A stretch of 64,000 nucleotides of DNA from the NCBI GenBank assembly GCA_003994795.1, contig AP018269.1, positions 124,001 to 188,000 on the forward strand. The letters are read 5' to 3'. The notes under the pieces were generated by a model. That model saw nothing but the letters and a program-made list of their open reading frames with translations, was not told the DNA's origin and ran no database searches. The position numbers were made by a program, and so were the translations under genes. Positions 43,473 through 53,365 of the stretch are shown in pieces (the first letter of the stretch is position 1; each line of letters opens with the position of its first letter). This DNA is from Cylindrospermum sp. NIES-4074 (GTDB lineage Bacteria; Cyanobacteriota; Cyanobacteriia; Cyanobacteriales; Nostocaceae).

Positions 43473-44795
43473 ATGGTAGCGGAACTCAAAACTCAGATTA
43501 AGTATAATGAAGCATTTGTAACAGGGAAAAAAGAGCCAATTATTGTCTTAAATAACTTGCTACAAGCTGGGATTTTTTCTAACTATGTCATGTATGAAGG
43601 CAATGATGAGGTTCGCATTGCTGGTAATGAGCTTGTGAAGGTGTCAGTAACCCAAGATTCTGTATTAATTAATGGTTTAGGAAAATCCTACTCTGAACCA
43701 GTGAGTGATCCCTTGAAACAGGTAGAGGCTTTGTTCAATTCTTTGAATATTGAAAATTGGACAGCTTATGGCTATGTTGCATTTGATATAGCTCGATTCT
43801 ACTCGGCATATTCTCAAGCAATTTCCCAAGAACTGCTCTATTTTTTGATTCCTGAGACTGAACTGCGCTTTACAGAGACAGGGATACATATCAAGACTAC
43901 TAAGTCATTAGAACAGGTTCAAGAACAATTATTGCTTGAGAATGAATTACCAAATTATGAGTTATCTTCGGTAGTAGTTGATTTTCATGATCGCCAAAAT
44001 TACAAAAACCGTGTTGAGACTCTAGTTACAGCAATTAAACAAGGAAATTTGCAAAAAGCAATTATTTCTCGTTCTGTTAAAGCAACAGGTAATTTAGATA
44101 TTTTAGGAACTTATGTGGTCGGATCAAAAACAAACAACTCTGCACGTTCCTATTGTCTCAATTTAGAAGATATCCGCGCTGTTGGTTTTAGTCCGGAAAT
44201 TCTCATGCAGGTAAACGAGGACGGTTTTGTAGTGACTAATCCACTAGCAGGAACTCGACCCCGTGGTGCAGACTTAGAGGAAGACACACGATTAAGCGGT
44301 GAACTATTTACAGATGCGAAAGAAGTGAAAGAACACGCACTGTCAGCTTGGTTAGCACAAAATGAGATTACCTCACTTTGTTCACCAGAAACCGTGCGAG
44401 TTTTTGATTTCATGGAAGTCAAAAAGTATAGATGTGTACAGCACTTATCATCACGAGTAGGTGGCAAACTTCTACCTGGAAACAGCTTGTGGGATGCGTT
44501 AAAAGTGTTATTCCCAGGAATTACCGTTTCTGGGATTGATAAAGCACAAGCCTTAGCATGGATTGACCGTTTAGAAGATGAGCCAAGAGGTATTTATGCT
44601 GGTGGTATTGGTTGGGTAGATAGTAATGGTGCGGCGGATATTGCGATCGCTATTCGCTCGGTTTACCAATACGGTAATAAAATTTACCTAAATGCTGGTG
44701 CGGGAATTGTAGCAGAATCTGTTCCTGAAAGCGAGTATATCGAGTCAGTTAATAAGATGAATACTATCCTGAATAACTTAGTTTTGGAGGCTTGA
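43473..44795 (+). CDS. Salicylate synthase-like chorismate-utilising enzyme
   Basis: 440 residues of the chorismate-binding family. LQKAIISRSVKA has a Lys where isochorismate and salicylate synthases have their general base (anthranilate synthases lack it). NPLAGTRPRG, VKEHALSAW, CVQHLSSRVGGKL and VSGIDKAQALAWIDRLEDEPRGIYAGGIGWV follow MbtI/Irp9-type salicylate synthases, as does the ending LNAGAGIVAESVPESEYIESVNKM. It should turn chorismate through isochorismate into salicylate plus pyruvate. In the same direction as the ligase-reductase gene, but a MITE separates them. Isochorismate synthase is the main alternative. Confidence 0.85.
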   Translation: MVAELKTQIKYNEAFVTGKKEPIIVLNNLLQAGIFSNYVMYEGNDEVRIAGNELVKVSVTQDSVLINGLGKSYSEPVSDPLKQVEALFNSLNIENWTAYGYVAFDIARFYSAYSQAISQELLYFLIPETELRFTETGIHIKTTKSLEQVQEQLLLENELPNYELSSVVVDFHDRQNYKNRVETLVTAIKQGNLQKAIISRSVKATGNLDILGTYVVGSKTNNSARSYCLNLEDIRAVGFSPEILMQVNEDGFVVTNPLAGTRPRGADLEEDTRLSGELFTDAKEVKEHALSAWLAQNEITSLCSPETVRVFDFMEVKKYRCVQHLSSRVGGKLLPGNSLWDALKVLFPGITVSGIDKAQALAWIDRLEDEPRGIYAGGIGWVDSNGAADIAIAIRSVYQYGNKIYLNAGAGIVAESVPESEYIESVNKMNTILNNLVLEA

Positions 44796-44905
44796 AAGGT
44801 ATTGAGCCGAATCTGTTGCGTTCGATGGGTGCGAGAAATTATCCCGATTTAGCCGCAGCAATTCAAGAGGTATTCACTCATGTATCTAAGCGAGGATATT
44901 TGTAG
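44792..44905 (+). pseudogene. Short coding-like fragment after the salicylate synthase gene
   Basis: A 37-codon frame overlapping the upstream stop (TTGA): GIEPNLLRSMGARNYPDLAAAIQEVFTHVSKRGYL. It looks like the C-terminus of a larger protein. I cannot name the family. It could be a gene relic or a tiny coupled gene. Confidence 0.35.
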
Positions 44906-45069
44906 CTGGTTTACACACTGCTGCTATTTACCTCGCTAGACTAGGAAACGCATTTGTTTTTCTTATACCTTATAGAAGAAACTCAAAATTTCCCATGTAG
45001 TAAATTGTACTGTTTGTGGTTCAAACTAAGAGTATAGTAACTACTGATTCTGATAAGGGGGGGTTATCT

Positions 45070-45240
45070 ATGGGTGTAATGGATGGTGTAATCCTAACTC
45101 TGCTAAACACCGTGGTCTGTCTGGCATTACCTAAGCTACTGTCTGCAATTTTAGCTCCCAAAGGCAACCGCGCTGTAAAGTCATCGCAGCCTACCAGAAC
45201 ATCACCAGAGCCTAGCGCGGAAATCCTCAGTTTTCCCTAA
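45070..45240 (+). CDS. Small hydrophobic peptide, paralog of 39316
   Basis: 56 residues, start ATG at 45070 with aaggggggg about 6 bases upstream. MDGVILTLLNTVVCLALPKLLSAILAPK is one amphipathic or membrane helix, then a Ser/Pro/Thr-rich tail ending EILSFP. The paralog at 39316 has the same helix and SFP but lost its stop. The two lie at the borders of the ligase-reductase/salicylate synthase locus, which suggests a shared role or a duplicated border. Function unknown. Confidence 0.6.
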   Translation: MGVMDGVILTLLNTVVCLALPKLLSAILAPKGNRAVKSSQPTRTSPEPSAEILSFP

Positions 45241-45376
45241 AGTAGGCGATCGCATTCTGCCAGATGAGTATCCAGCTACAGCATTAAAGAATCTGCTGAG
45301 ACGAGATATGGAAAGAAACACTTGATACATAAAAATCATAAGATACTTAAATAAGTTAATCTTGAGATTTTTTACA

Positions 45377-46126
45377 ATGGCAGAATTCGATCATAAAGTT
45401 GCCTTAGTCACAGGTGGGAGTTCTGGTATAGGTCGAGCAGCTGCATTAGCTTTTGCTCAAAAAGGAGCTAAAGTAGTGGTTGCTAGCCGCAGAGTCAAAG
45501 AAAGCGAAGAAACTGTTGCCCTCATTCAAGCAGCTGGTAGTGAAGCTATATTTGTGCAAACTGATATTACTCAGGCTGCTGAAGTTGAAAACTTAATTGC
45601 GAAAACAGTCGCCACATACGATCGCCTAGACTATGCTTTCAATAACGCTGGTATTGAGGGAGCAGTTGGGCCTAGCATTGAACAAACAGAGGAAGCCTGG
45701 GATCACATCATTGATACAAATCTCAAAGGGGTGTGGTTATCGATGAAATACCAAATCCCGCAGATGTTAAAGCAAGGTGGAGGTGCGATCGTTAATAATG
45801 CTTCCATCGGCGGGTTAATTGGCTCTGTCAATCTTTCGATTTACACTGCTAGCAAGCACGGTGTAATTGGTTTGACAAAATCACTAGCTTTAGAACACGC
45901 CAAAAACAACATTAGAATTAACGTCGTGTGTCCTGGTGGGATTGATACAGAAATGCCTGAGCGCGCTTTTGGTGAGGAAGGTAAACTCCAACTCGCAGCT
46001 TTACATCCCATCGGTCGTTTAGGTAAACCAGAAGAGATTTCTAGTGGTGTTGTCTGGCTTTGTTCAGATGCAGCTAGCTTTATTACTGGTCATCCTCTGG
46101 TCATTGATGGTGGCTTTACAGTGTAA
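45377..46126 (+). CDS. Short-chain dehydrogenase/reductase
   Basis: 249 residues from the ATG at 45377; a TTG at 45362 is upstream. VALVTGGSSGIGRAAALAF binds NAD(P), NNAGIEG, then the catalytic Ser of NNASIGGLIGSVN and the Tyr/Lys pair of YTASKHG, followed by RINVVCPGGIDTEM: a complete classical SDR. After a presumed aldehyde-forming reductase, it may reduce the aldehyde to an alcohol or act on another product, but nothing in the sequence fixes this. Short gene remnants (for example 45244-45325, GDRILPDEYPATALKNLLRR) lie just upstream. Confidence 0.92.
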   Translation: MAEFDHKVALVTGGSSGIGRAAALAFAQKGAKVVVASRRVKESEETVALIQAAGSEAIFVQTDITQAAEVENLIAKTVATYDRLDYAFNNAGIEGAVGPSIEQTEEAWDHIIDTNLKGVWLSMKYQIPQMLKQGGGAIVNNASIGGLIGSVNLSIYTASKHGVIGLTKSLALEHAKNNIRINVVCPGGIDTEMPERAFGEEGKLQLAALHPIGRLGKPEEISSGVVWLCSDAASFITGHPLVIDGGFTV

Positions 46127-46145
46127 TAGATGGAAATTTCTGTCT

Positions 46146-48335
46146 CTATTTAGACTTGCGAGTTTCCCGACGCCACTTGCCCCTGACTAGGCGAATTTCA
46201 TCAAAAGTGTAGCTTTCGCCTAGTTGGTCACGAATGGGGGTAAGAGCAATATCGCCTAGAACTTCTAAAACTTGCCAAATTTTTTGTTGCCGTTCTAAAG
46301 GTATCAACTGACTTAAATCTACAGGTTGATTTTTCTCAATTAAATCTGCCAAATGACGGATAATTGTTGTCGGGCGAATGTTGCGTTTTTGGGCGATATC
46401 TTCAATGCTCAAACCTTGTTGATATAACTGGAATGTAGTTAATTCCGTGTCTGTAGGAAAATTTAAACTGGGTGTATAATTTCCTAGTGGAACAATTGGT
46501 AAACCTTGTTCTTGGCGATAAGCTTGAATTTCTTTGAGGAACTTTTCACCGTATTGAGCTAGTTTGTGACTACCAACACCCGAAAGTTTGCCAAATTCTA
46601 TGAGGGTTTGGGGTTGGGCCTGGGCCATTAATTTTAAGGTAGAATCGGCAAAGATGACGTAGGGCGGGACAGATTGGGCATCAGCCAGTTGTTTACGAAG
46701 CGATCGCAATCTCTGCATGAGAACTTCTACCTCCGCAGCTTTTTCGCTTCCCTCTTCCCAAGTTACCTTTTGCGCCACAGGAACCGCTAGAGTCACGGGC
46801 CGCTGTTTCCGCATCACTTCCCAACTGAGGGCGTTAAGCTTCAAAACCGAGTAACCATCAGCGGTTTGTTCGAGTAATCCTTGATGTAAAAGCGATCGCC
46901 CCAACATCCGCCATTCATCCACAGTTTTATCTTTCCCAATACCGTAAGTAGAAAGTTGATCATGTTTATTGATCGTAATTTTCTGGTTCTTCGCCCCCCG
47001 CAACACATCAATAATATGCAGCATTCCAAATCTTTCTTTACAACGCGCCACACAAGATAAAAACTTCATCGCTTCAATTGTCCAATCTTCCATCGGTTTG
47101 GGATAACGGCAATTATCACAGTTACCGCAATTTCCCGGAAAGCGTTCGCCAAAATAACCTAATTGAATTGTACGCCGACAATCTGTGCCTTCAGCATAAT
47201 CAATTACCTGACGCAGTTGCTGTTTAGAAATCAACTGTTCTTGAGGATCAGTTTTTTGATTAATGCTCCATTCAATAGTTTTAATATCACTAAAACTGAA
47301 AAAAAGCGTACAACGCGACGGTTCGCTATCTCTGCCAGCCCTGCCTGATTCTTGATAATAACTTTCTAAATTCCGGGGTAAATCATAGTGAACTACAAAC
47401 CGCACATCAGGCTTATTAATTCCCATCCCAAAGGCAATTGTTGCCACCATCACGCGCACATCATCTCGAATAAATCGCGTTTGATTTTTTGAGCGTTCAT
47501 CATCACTTAAGCCAGCATGATAAGGCAAAGCTGAAATTTTATGATTTTGTAATTTAAAAGTGAGTTCATCAACTTTTTTTCGAGTTAAACAATAAATAAT
47601 TCCCGAACCTTCATTTTCCCGAATTATTTCTAACAATTCAGCATAAGCATTCTTGGTTTTATTTCTAACCTCATAATAAAGATTTTGGCGGTTAAAGCTG
47701 GCAATGTGAATACTGGGTTGCTTTAGCCCTAATTGTTGGATAATATCAGCACGGACGCGATCTGTCGCAGTAGCAGTGAGGGCGACGGTAGGAACATCAG
47801 GATAGCGTTTCCGCAGAGATTTCATCTGGCGGTATTCTGGACGAAAATCGTGTCCCCACTCGGAGACACAGTGCGCTTCATCAATAGCAAAAGTAGAAAT
47901 ACCGATTTTTTCTTTAACTAAATCCAACAGGGGGAGAAATCTTTCGCTTAAAAGACGTTCTGGGGCGACATATAGTAATTTAACTTTACCGTTGAGGATG
48001 GCTTCTTCACGCGATCGCACTTTGTAGGCGTTCAGACTACTATTCAGAAAGGTTGCAGAAATGTTGTTATTTCGCAATGCTTCCACCTGGTCTTGCATCA
48101 AAGCAATCAACGGTGACACCACCACCGTTAAACCTGGTTTGAGGAGTGCAGGTAATTGAAAGCACAGAGATTTACCGCCACCAGTAGGCATGATAATCAG
48201 TAAATCCCGATTTTGCAGCGCATCTTCGATAATCTGCCTTTGTCCAGGGCGGAATTTGTCATAACCGAAGTGATATTTCAGCGCTTGTTCGAGTTGGGGA
48301 TACTGAAGCATAGCGATCGATTCTTTGGGAAACAT
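46146..48335 (-). CDS. recQ: RecQ ATP-dependent DNA helicase
   Basis: 729 residues. MPTGGGKSLCFQLPAL is motif I, AIDEAHCVSEWGHDFRPEY motifs II and zero-like, YYQESGRAGRDSEPS motif VI. The zinc-binding Cys set (CGNCDNC, about 385-410), the RQC winged helix (KNQKITINKHDQLSTYGIGKDKT) and an HRDC domain (about 535-610) follow. A C-terminal helix-turn-helix (GLSIEDIAQKRNIRPTTIIRHL) completes the long RecQ1 form. It unwinds DNA 3' to 5' in RecF-pathway repair and fork rescue. It converges on the SDR gene with 19 bases between. Start ATG at 48335 or the Met at codon 9. Confidence 0.96.
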   Translation of the reverse strand: MFPKESIAMLQYPQLEQALKYHFGYDKFRPGQRQIIEDALQNRDLLIIMPTGGGKSLCFQLPALLKPGLTVVVSPLIALMQDQVEALRNNNISATFLNSSLNAYKVRSREEAILNGKVKLLYVAPERLLSERFLPLLDLVKEKIGISTFAIDEAHCVSEWGHDFRPEYRQMKSLRKRYPDVPTVALTATATDRVRADIIQQLGLKQPSIHIASFNRQNLYYEVRNKTKNAYAELLEIIRENEGSGIIYCLTRKKVDELTFKLQNHKISALPYHAGLSDDERSKNQTRFIRDDVRVMVATIAFGMGINKPDVRFVVHYDLPRNLESYYQESGRAGRDSEPSRCTLFFSFSDIKTIEWSINQKTDPQEQLISKQQLRQVIDYAEGTDCRRTIQLGYFGERFPGNCGNCDNCRYPKPMEDWTIEAMKFLSCVARCKERFGMLHIIDVLRGAKNQKITINKHDQLSTYGIGKDKTVDEWRMLGRSLLHQGLLEQTADGYSVLKLNALSWEVMRKQRPVTLAVPVAQKVTWEEGSEKAAEVEVLMQRLRSLRKQLADAQSVPPYVIFADSTLKLMAQAQPQTLIEFGKLSGVGSHKLAQYGEKFLKEIQAYRQEQGLPIVPLGNYTPSLNFPTDTELTTFQLYQQGLSIEDIAQKRNIRPTTIIRHLADLIEKNQPVDLSQLIPLERQQKIWQVLEVLGDIALTPIRDQLGESYTFDEIRLVRGKWRRETRKSK

Positions 48336-48425
48336 TCTGCGTGGCTAGTTATGAAGATATCAGGATAGTTAAATCTTAAACAATTCAAAATTCAAAATTC
48401 AAAATTGTTCGCGTAGGGTCACCAA

Positions 48426-48983
48426 GTGAAGGCTGTTTCTGACTTTTATTTCCACCCCGACCTCAATCCCTATCAACAGCACGGCTTGCAGATTTATCTC
48501 CAGACAACCAAAAGCGATCGCACCATCGCCAATCCTGTAGCGTCCTACTCAAGAGTAGGACTAAAGCTGCGTGTCACACTAAACGTAAGATTGTGGGGTG
48601 CGTCAGGTGCAACCCTAGAAAAACTGCTACAGGATGCGATGCGATCGCCAATGGTGGCATTTACCGCTATCATTTATGGCCACTCTGGGTACAACTGCAA
48701 GAAAAACCTTGTCTAGCAAAGGCTGATGCTGAAGTCGTGGCAGCAGGGCAAAGTATTTCTCTTCATCCCCTTGATACATATAGGCTGGATAGTTTAGGCT
48801 TGATTTGCTTTGATGGCGATCGCATTTTACCCAGTTGCGAACTCTACCGCATTTATTTTGCCAAACAACTATCAAAAATTGTTTAACAAAGTTCGATCAT
48901 CTGTTTCCCAATTACCAAAGAGTGATTTGGCAATTGTACAAAAAAATTTAAGAAATTTTAATTTACTCGTGGATAGCGCAGGT
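48426..48983. pseudogene. Decayed gene region, end resembles an AAA-like ATPase C-terminus
   Basis: Coding-like pieces lie in different plus frames. VSDFYFHPDLNPYQQHGLQIYL (from 48426) is in one, and ANGGIYRYHLWPLWVQLQEKP, then SLHPLDTYRLDSLGLICFDGDRILPSCELYRIYF (48640-48886) in another. The latter resembles the C-terminal winged helix of cyanobacterial AAA-like domain proteins (NGGIYR...HxLGL...PxCxLYRxYF). The ATPase part is missing. A 7-base repeat (caaaatt, about 48380-48405) precedes. The match is from memory, so the identity is tentative. Confidence 0.4.
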
Positions 48984-50333
48984 CTAATCATCAAGTGCAA
49001 CAGCACTAGCAACTTGGGCAACTTGCTGACGAATAGGGATTTTAATCACAAATTCGGTTTCTTTTCCAGGTGTCGATTGGCAATATAGATTGCCACCATG
49101 CTTTTCTACAATAATCTGGTGACTGATAGACAAGCCCAAGCCTGCTGCTTTTACCGCAGATTTAGTTGTAAAGAAAGGATCAAATAGTTTTGTTTTTACT
49201 TCTTCACTGATACCGATACCATTATCGATAATGTGGATGGCAACCCAATCGTTTCCAATCATCCTAGTGCGAATGTCAATTCGACTTGGTTGCTTCTGAA
49301 CTTCCTCAAACGAACGCTGTTGATTGTATTCATCTAGTGCATCAATAGCATTAGCAATAATATTCATTAACACTTGATTTATTTGTCCCGCATAGCATTC
49401 AACTGGTGGCAACTGACAGTAATCTTTAACTACTTCGATTCCGGGATGCTCTAATTTTCCTTTGAGGCGATAATTCAAAATGGTAAGTGTGCTATCCAGA
49501 GCTTCATGGATATTAACTGCTTTCATATCAGCTTCATAGACACGAGAGAAAATCTGCATAGACTTCAATAGTTCACGAATGCGTTGTACTCCAATATTCA
49601 TTGAGTTCAGCAGCTTTAACAAATCATCCTGGATAAAATCTAAATCAATTGCTTCAATTTCTGCTTGAATTTTCGGGGTGGGGTTGGGGTATTCTTCTTG
49701 ATAGAGATGCAGGAGTTTCAGCATATCTTTGTTATATTCGCTAGCGTAAATTAGATTTCCACAAATGAAATTTACGGGGTTATCAATTTCATGAGCTATT
49801 CCTGCAACTATCTGTCCTAAACTGGACAATTTTTCACTTTGAATCAGCTTGATTTGCATCTGTTTCAAGTTATCGTAAGCCTGACTGACTTCCGTAACTT
49901 TTTGCTCTAATTGAGCATTTCTCTGCTCCAATTTTTCAGTCAAATCGTGCAACTGTAAGTGCAATTTAACCCGTGATAGCACTTCCTCTTGCTGGAAGGG
50001 CTTGGTAATATAGTCTACCGCGCCTGCTTGAAACCCTTTGACCTTATTGGCTGTGTCGGAAAGTGCAGTCATAAAGATGACAGGAATATCTTTAGTTGCT
50101 GCATCAGCCTTTAATTGATGACAAGTTTCAAATCCATCCATCTCCGGCATCATCACATCCAACAAAATCAAATTGGGTAGAGCATATTTGGCCCGTTCTA
50201 GAGCTACTTTTCCAGATTTAGCTACCCACACTTCTAACCCTGCCAGATCGAGAGCATCAGATAAAACACTTAAATTTGCAGGATTATCATCAACAATGAG
50301 AACTGTTGCCATTTGCTCAGTTGCAAGATTCAT
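48984..50333 (-). CDS. Response regulator-histidine kinase hybrid
   Basis: 449 residues. A receiver domain comes first (ATVLIVDDNPANL, phospho-Asp59 in LLLDVMMPEMDG, Lys in ITKPF), then a coiled coil (125-165) and a kinase with GIAHEIDNPVNF (His181), NQVLMNIIANAIDAL, DNGIGISEE and AAGLGLSIS. The order REC-HK means the kinase is probably driven by another kinase's phosphate. It lies 5 bases after the multi-PAS hybrid kinase gene, so the two form one operon, a likely relay. The HEIDNP box carries Asp in place of the Asn seen in the paralogs. Confidence 0.92.
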   Translation of the reverse strand: MNLATEQMATVLIVDDNPANLSVLSDALDLAGLEVWVAKSGKVALERAKYALPNLILLDVMMPEMDGFETCHQLKADAATKDIPVIFMTALSDTANKVKGFQAGAVDYITKPFQQEEVLSRVKLHLQLHDLTEKLEQRNAQLEQKVTEVSQAYDNLKQMQIKLIQSEKLSSLGQIVAGIAHEIDNPVNFICGNLIYASEYNKDMLKLLHLYQEEYPNPTPKIQAEIEAIDLDFIQDDLLKLLNSMNIGVQRIRELLKSMQIFSRVYEADMKAVNIHEALDSTLTILNYRLKGKLEHPGIEVVKDYCQLPPVECYAGQINQVLMNIIANAIDALDEYNQQRSFEEVQKQPSRIDIRTRMIGNDWVAIHIIDNGIGISEEVKTKLFDPFFTTKSAVKAAGLGLSISHQIIVEKHGGNLYCQSTPGKETEFVIKIPIRQQVAQVASAVALDD

Positions 50334-50338
50334 CGCGC

Positions 50339-53335
50339 CTACTTATAAGATTGAATGAGTGCTAAAATTTCTTGGTCTTGGAAACCTTTTGCCAGTTGGT
50401 GCAGCTTGTTCGCAAACGGAATGTATGTTGCATCCATTTGTTCCAGCAATGCCGCTTGTTTAATAATTCCCTTGAAGTTGCCTTTCTTCACTAACTCGTA
50501 CAGGATTTCCATTTTGTCTGTAGGTGGAGCAACTAGCTGGCCATTGTCTCGGTCGGGACGGCTTAGATTACTCTGCTGTTCATAAAGCCATTCCAAATGA
50601 AGATGTTGCCGCAATTGCTGGAAGAGAACGATCGCCTCTACGGGCTTAGTGAGAAAATCATTTCCTCCTACTTCCAAGCTGCGATGTTGATCGGCTTCAA
50701 ACACGCTTGCGGATGACACAATAATGACTAGATCGTTGAAGGCTTCCGAGGAGCGGATGCGCTTAATGAGTTCAAATCCATCGATTTTTGGCATCAATAT
50801 GTCGGTGATGACGAGATCTGGCTGAATTTCCACGACTTTCCGCCACCCCTCTTCTCCATCGATAGCTTCAGCAACTTCAAAGCCGATGGGACTGAGCAAA
50901 TTGACAATAACTGAGCGATTTGCCCATTTGTCATCAACGATCAGAACCTTGGGGCGACAGTTTTTAATGCCGATAATTTGTCCATGATCGTCAGCTTGGG
51001 ACGTTTTGACCCATTCTTCAGCTGCGGGTAGGTTGACATCAAACCAGAAAATGCTGCCAACGCCCATCTCACTTTGAACTTGAATGGTGCTGCCCATGAA
51101 TTCGACAATTTTTTGACTAATTGCCAATCCCAAGCCAGTGCCCTCAGTTTGTCGGCGGCTGTCTCCCACTTGCTCAAAGGGTAGAAAAATCGCTTGCAAC
51201 TTTTCTTGGGGGATGCCCAGTCCCGTGTCTCGAACTTCAAAGCGAATCTTATCTTGGGCGCCATAGCTAATTGTAAAGTTGACGCTGCCTGCATCGGTAA
51301 ATTTGATGGCGTTGCTTAAGAGGTTGATCAACACTTGTCGCAGACGTTTTTCATCGGCACGGATACCGATGGGTAATTCTGAAGCTAATTGATAGTGAAA
51401 CTGAATGTTCTTTTGTTCGGCACGGATGCGGCACATTTCGGCTACACCTTGGAGGAACGCCGGGAAATGGAAATCTGTGAGCATGAGTTCCACTTTCTGG
51501 GCTTCGATTTTTGATAAATCCAAGATGTCATTGATTAAAGTCAGCAAATGGGAGCCACACTGATAAATTATATTAATGCGCGATCGCTCTTCTTCGTGCA
51601 AATGTTTGGAACGCTGAAGAATTTGGGCATAGCCCATAATCCCATTGAGGGGTGTTCGCAACTCGTGGCTCATATTGGCTAGGAATTCGCTTTTGGCATA
51701 ACTTGCTGCTTCTGCTGCTTCCTTGGCTTGAGCCAGGGCAATTTCCGCTTGCTTACGCTCAGTAATGTCGGTATTGACGCCAATCCACTCACGGACACTG
51801 CCATTATCATCCAAAATTGGCACACCTCGTACACTCATGTAGCGGTACTCGCCATCGTAACGGCGCAAGCGATACTCAGTTTCATAAAGTGCCTTGTTAG
51901 TAACGGCTTTTGACCAAACCTCTGAGGTGTAACCTTGATCTTCAGGATGAATGCTATTGAGCCAGCCAAATCCTTGAGTTTCCTCAAAGGACTGTCCAGT
52001 AAATGCAATCCATTGAGGTTGTTCAGTGAGCACCGCGCCCTCTGGATCGGTATACCAGATAATATTGGTAGTTGCTTCAATTAGCGAGCGAAATCGTTCT
52101 TCGCTATATTGAAGCGCCATCTCCGCTTGTTTGCGTTCGGTAATATTTCTAGTGGTGGCAATGATGCCAAGATTATTACCATTTGCATCCCGCCAAGGGC
52201 CCTTAGTAGTTAGAAAGATGTCGCGATGATTATCATTAGAAAGATATTCCTCGTAACTTTCGGTAATGCCTGTTGTGATAATGTGGCGGTCTTTTTCTAT
52301 GATTTGACGCGCAATATCAGCCGGAAACATTTCAAAATCGTCTTTGCCAATGAAGTCTTCTACTGACTTGTTAAGAAAGCTTGCCGCATTGGAATTGAGG
52401 GTGACATAACGCCCCTCACAATCTTTAACAACAATTGAGTCTGGTGTACATTCCAAAATAGAGCGTAACAGCATATTGCTTTCGCGTAGGGCTGCTTCAG
52501 CTTGTTTGCGTAAGCGAAGCTCGTCGTAGACAGCGGTAATATTTCGTGTGGTGGCAATTATACCTAGTATATTGCCATCAGCATCTCGCCAAGGAGCCTT
52601 TGTGGTGAGAAAGGTGTTTCTAGTGTTGTCCTCATTAACTGACTCTTCTTCGTAAGTCTCAGTAACGCCTGTTGTGATAATCTGGCGGTCTTTTTCCATA
52701 ATTGCTTGCCCAACCTCAGGTGGCAGCAATTCGGAATCGACTTTGCCGATGATTTCCTTCATTTGCTTGCCGAAGAAATTTGCCAAATTGGAGTTGAGAG
52801 CAACATGACGTCCTTGACGATCTTTAACGACAATGATGTCTGGCGTACTTTCCAAAATTGAGCTTAACAACGTGTTGCTTTGGCGTAAAGCTTCTTCAAC
52901 TTGTTTGCGCTCGGTGATGTTTTCGCTGAAGATCATAATGCCGCCAATTTCACCGCTTGCCATCTGCCAAGGGCGGATTAAGGAGCGCACCCACTTGCCA
53001 GACCCGTTAGCGCATGGATCAGGATCTTCATCACCTTGTTCAATTGCCCCTGCTAAACACCGTTGATAAATCTGCTGCCATTTTGGAGGAATGTCAGGAA
53101 AGACTTCATAGTGAGAGCGTCCGATCATGTCATCGGTCAGATCATACTCTGTGAGCCATCTGCGATTTACAGCAAGATAGCGCATTTCTCGATCTAAGAT
53201 AGCGATCGCCACAGGAGCATATTCAATTGCTTGCAGTAGGTATGCTTGGCTCTCATGCATACCTATCTCTGCTTCATTGCGCCCAGTCATATCAATATAG
53301 GGATAGTCTTCACACACATATCTATGATTCCCCAT
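50339..53335 (-). CDS. Multi-PAS hybrid sensor histidine kinase
   Basis: 998 residues from the ATG at 53335 (TTG at 53365 possible). About four PAS domains occupy residues 30-560; the second and third (LSSILESTPDIIVVKDRQGRH and LRSILECTPDSIVVKDCEGRY) are a tandem duplication. The fourth is PAS_3-like (IIWYTDPEGAVLTEQPQW). The kinase follows with SEFLANMSHELRTPLNGIMGYAQIL, NLLSNAIKF, GLGIPQEKL and GTGLGLAIS, then a receiver domain (KVLIVDDKWANRS, LVITDILMPKIDGF, FLTKPVE). No membrane segment, so it senses cytosolic signals. The receiver-kinase gene is 5 bases downstream. Confidence 0.92.
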   Translation of the reverse strand: MGNHRYVCEDYPYIDMTGRNEAEIGMHESQAYLLQAIEYAPVAIAILDREMRYLAVNRRWLTEYDLTDDMIGRSHYEVFPDIPPKWQQIYQRCLAGAIEQGDEDPDPCANGSGKWVRSLIRPWQMASGEIGGIMIFSENITERKQVEEALRQSNTLLSSILESTPDIIVVKDRQGRHVALNSNLANFFGKQMKEIIGKVDSELLPPEVGQAIMEKDRQIITTGVTETYEEESVNEDNTRNTFLTTKAPWRDADGNILGIIATTRNITAVYDELRLRKQAEAALRESNMLLRSILECTPDSIVVKDCEGRYVTLNSNAASFLNKSVEDFIGKDDFEMFPADIARQIIEKDRHIITTGITESYEEYLSNDNHRDIFLTTKGPWRDANGNNLGIIATTRNITERKQAEMALQYSEERFRSLIEATTNIIWYTDPEGAVLTEQPQWIAFTGQSFEETQGFGWLNSIHPEDQGYTSEVWSKAVTNKALYETEYRLRRYDGEYRYMSVRGVPILDDNGSVREWIGVNTDITERKQAEIALAQAKEAAEAASYAKSEFLANMSHELRTPLNGIMGYAQILQRSKHLHEEERSRINIIYQCGSHLLTLINDILDLSKIEAQKVELMLTDFHFPAFLQGVAEMCRIRAEQKNIQFHYQLASELPIGIRADEKRLRQVLINLLSNAIKFTDAGSVNFTISYGAQDKIRFEVRDTGLGIPQEKLQAIFLPFEQVGDSRRQTEGTGLGLAISQKIVEFMGSTIQVQSEMGVGSIFWFDVNLPAAEEWVKTSQADDHGQIIGIKNCRPKVLIVDDKWANRSVIVNLLSPIGFEVAEAIDGEEGWRKVVEIQPDLVITDILMPKIDGFELIKRIRSSEAFNDLVIIVSSASVFEADQHRSLEVGGNDFLTKPVEAIVLFQQLRQHLHLEWLYEQQSNLSRPDRDNGQLVAPPTDKMEILYELVKKGNFKGIIKQAALLEQMDATYIPFANKLHQLAKGFQDQEILALIQSYK

Positions 53336-53365
53336 AAATACGGCAAAATAACAGGGGTCAAGCAA

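Noticed and set aside
51728-51913. Small frames antisense to the multi-PAS kinase
   Set aside because: Shadows of a well supported long gene.
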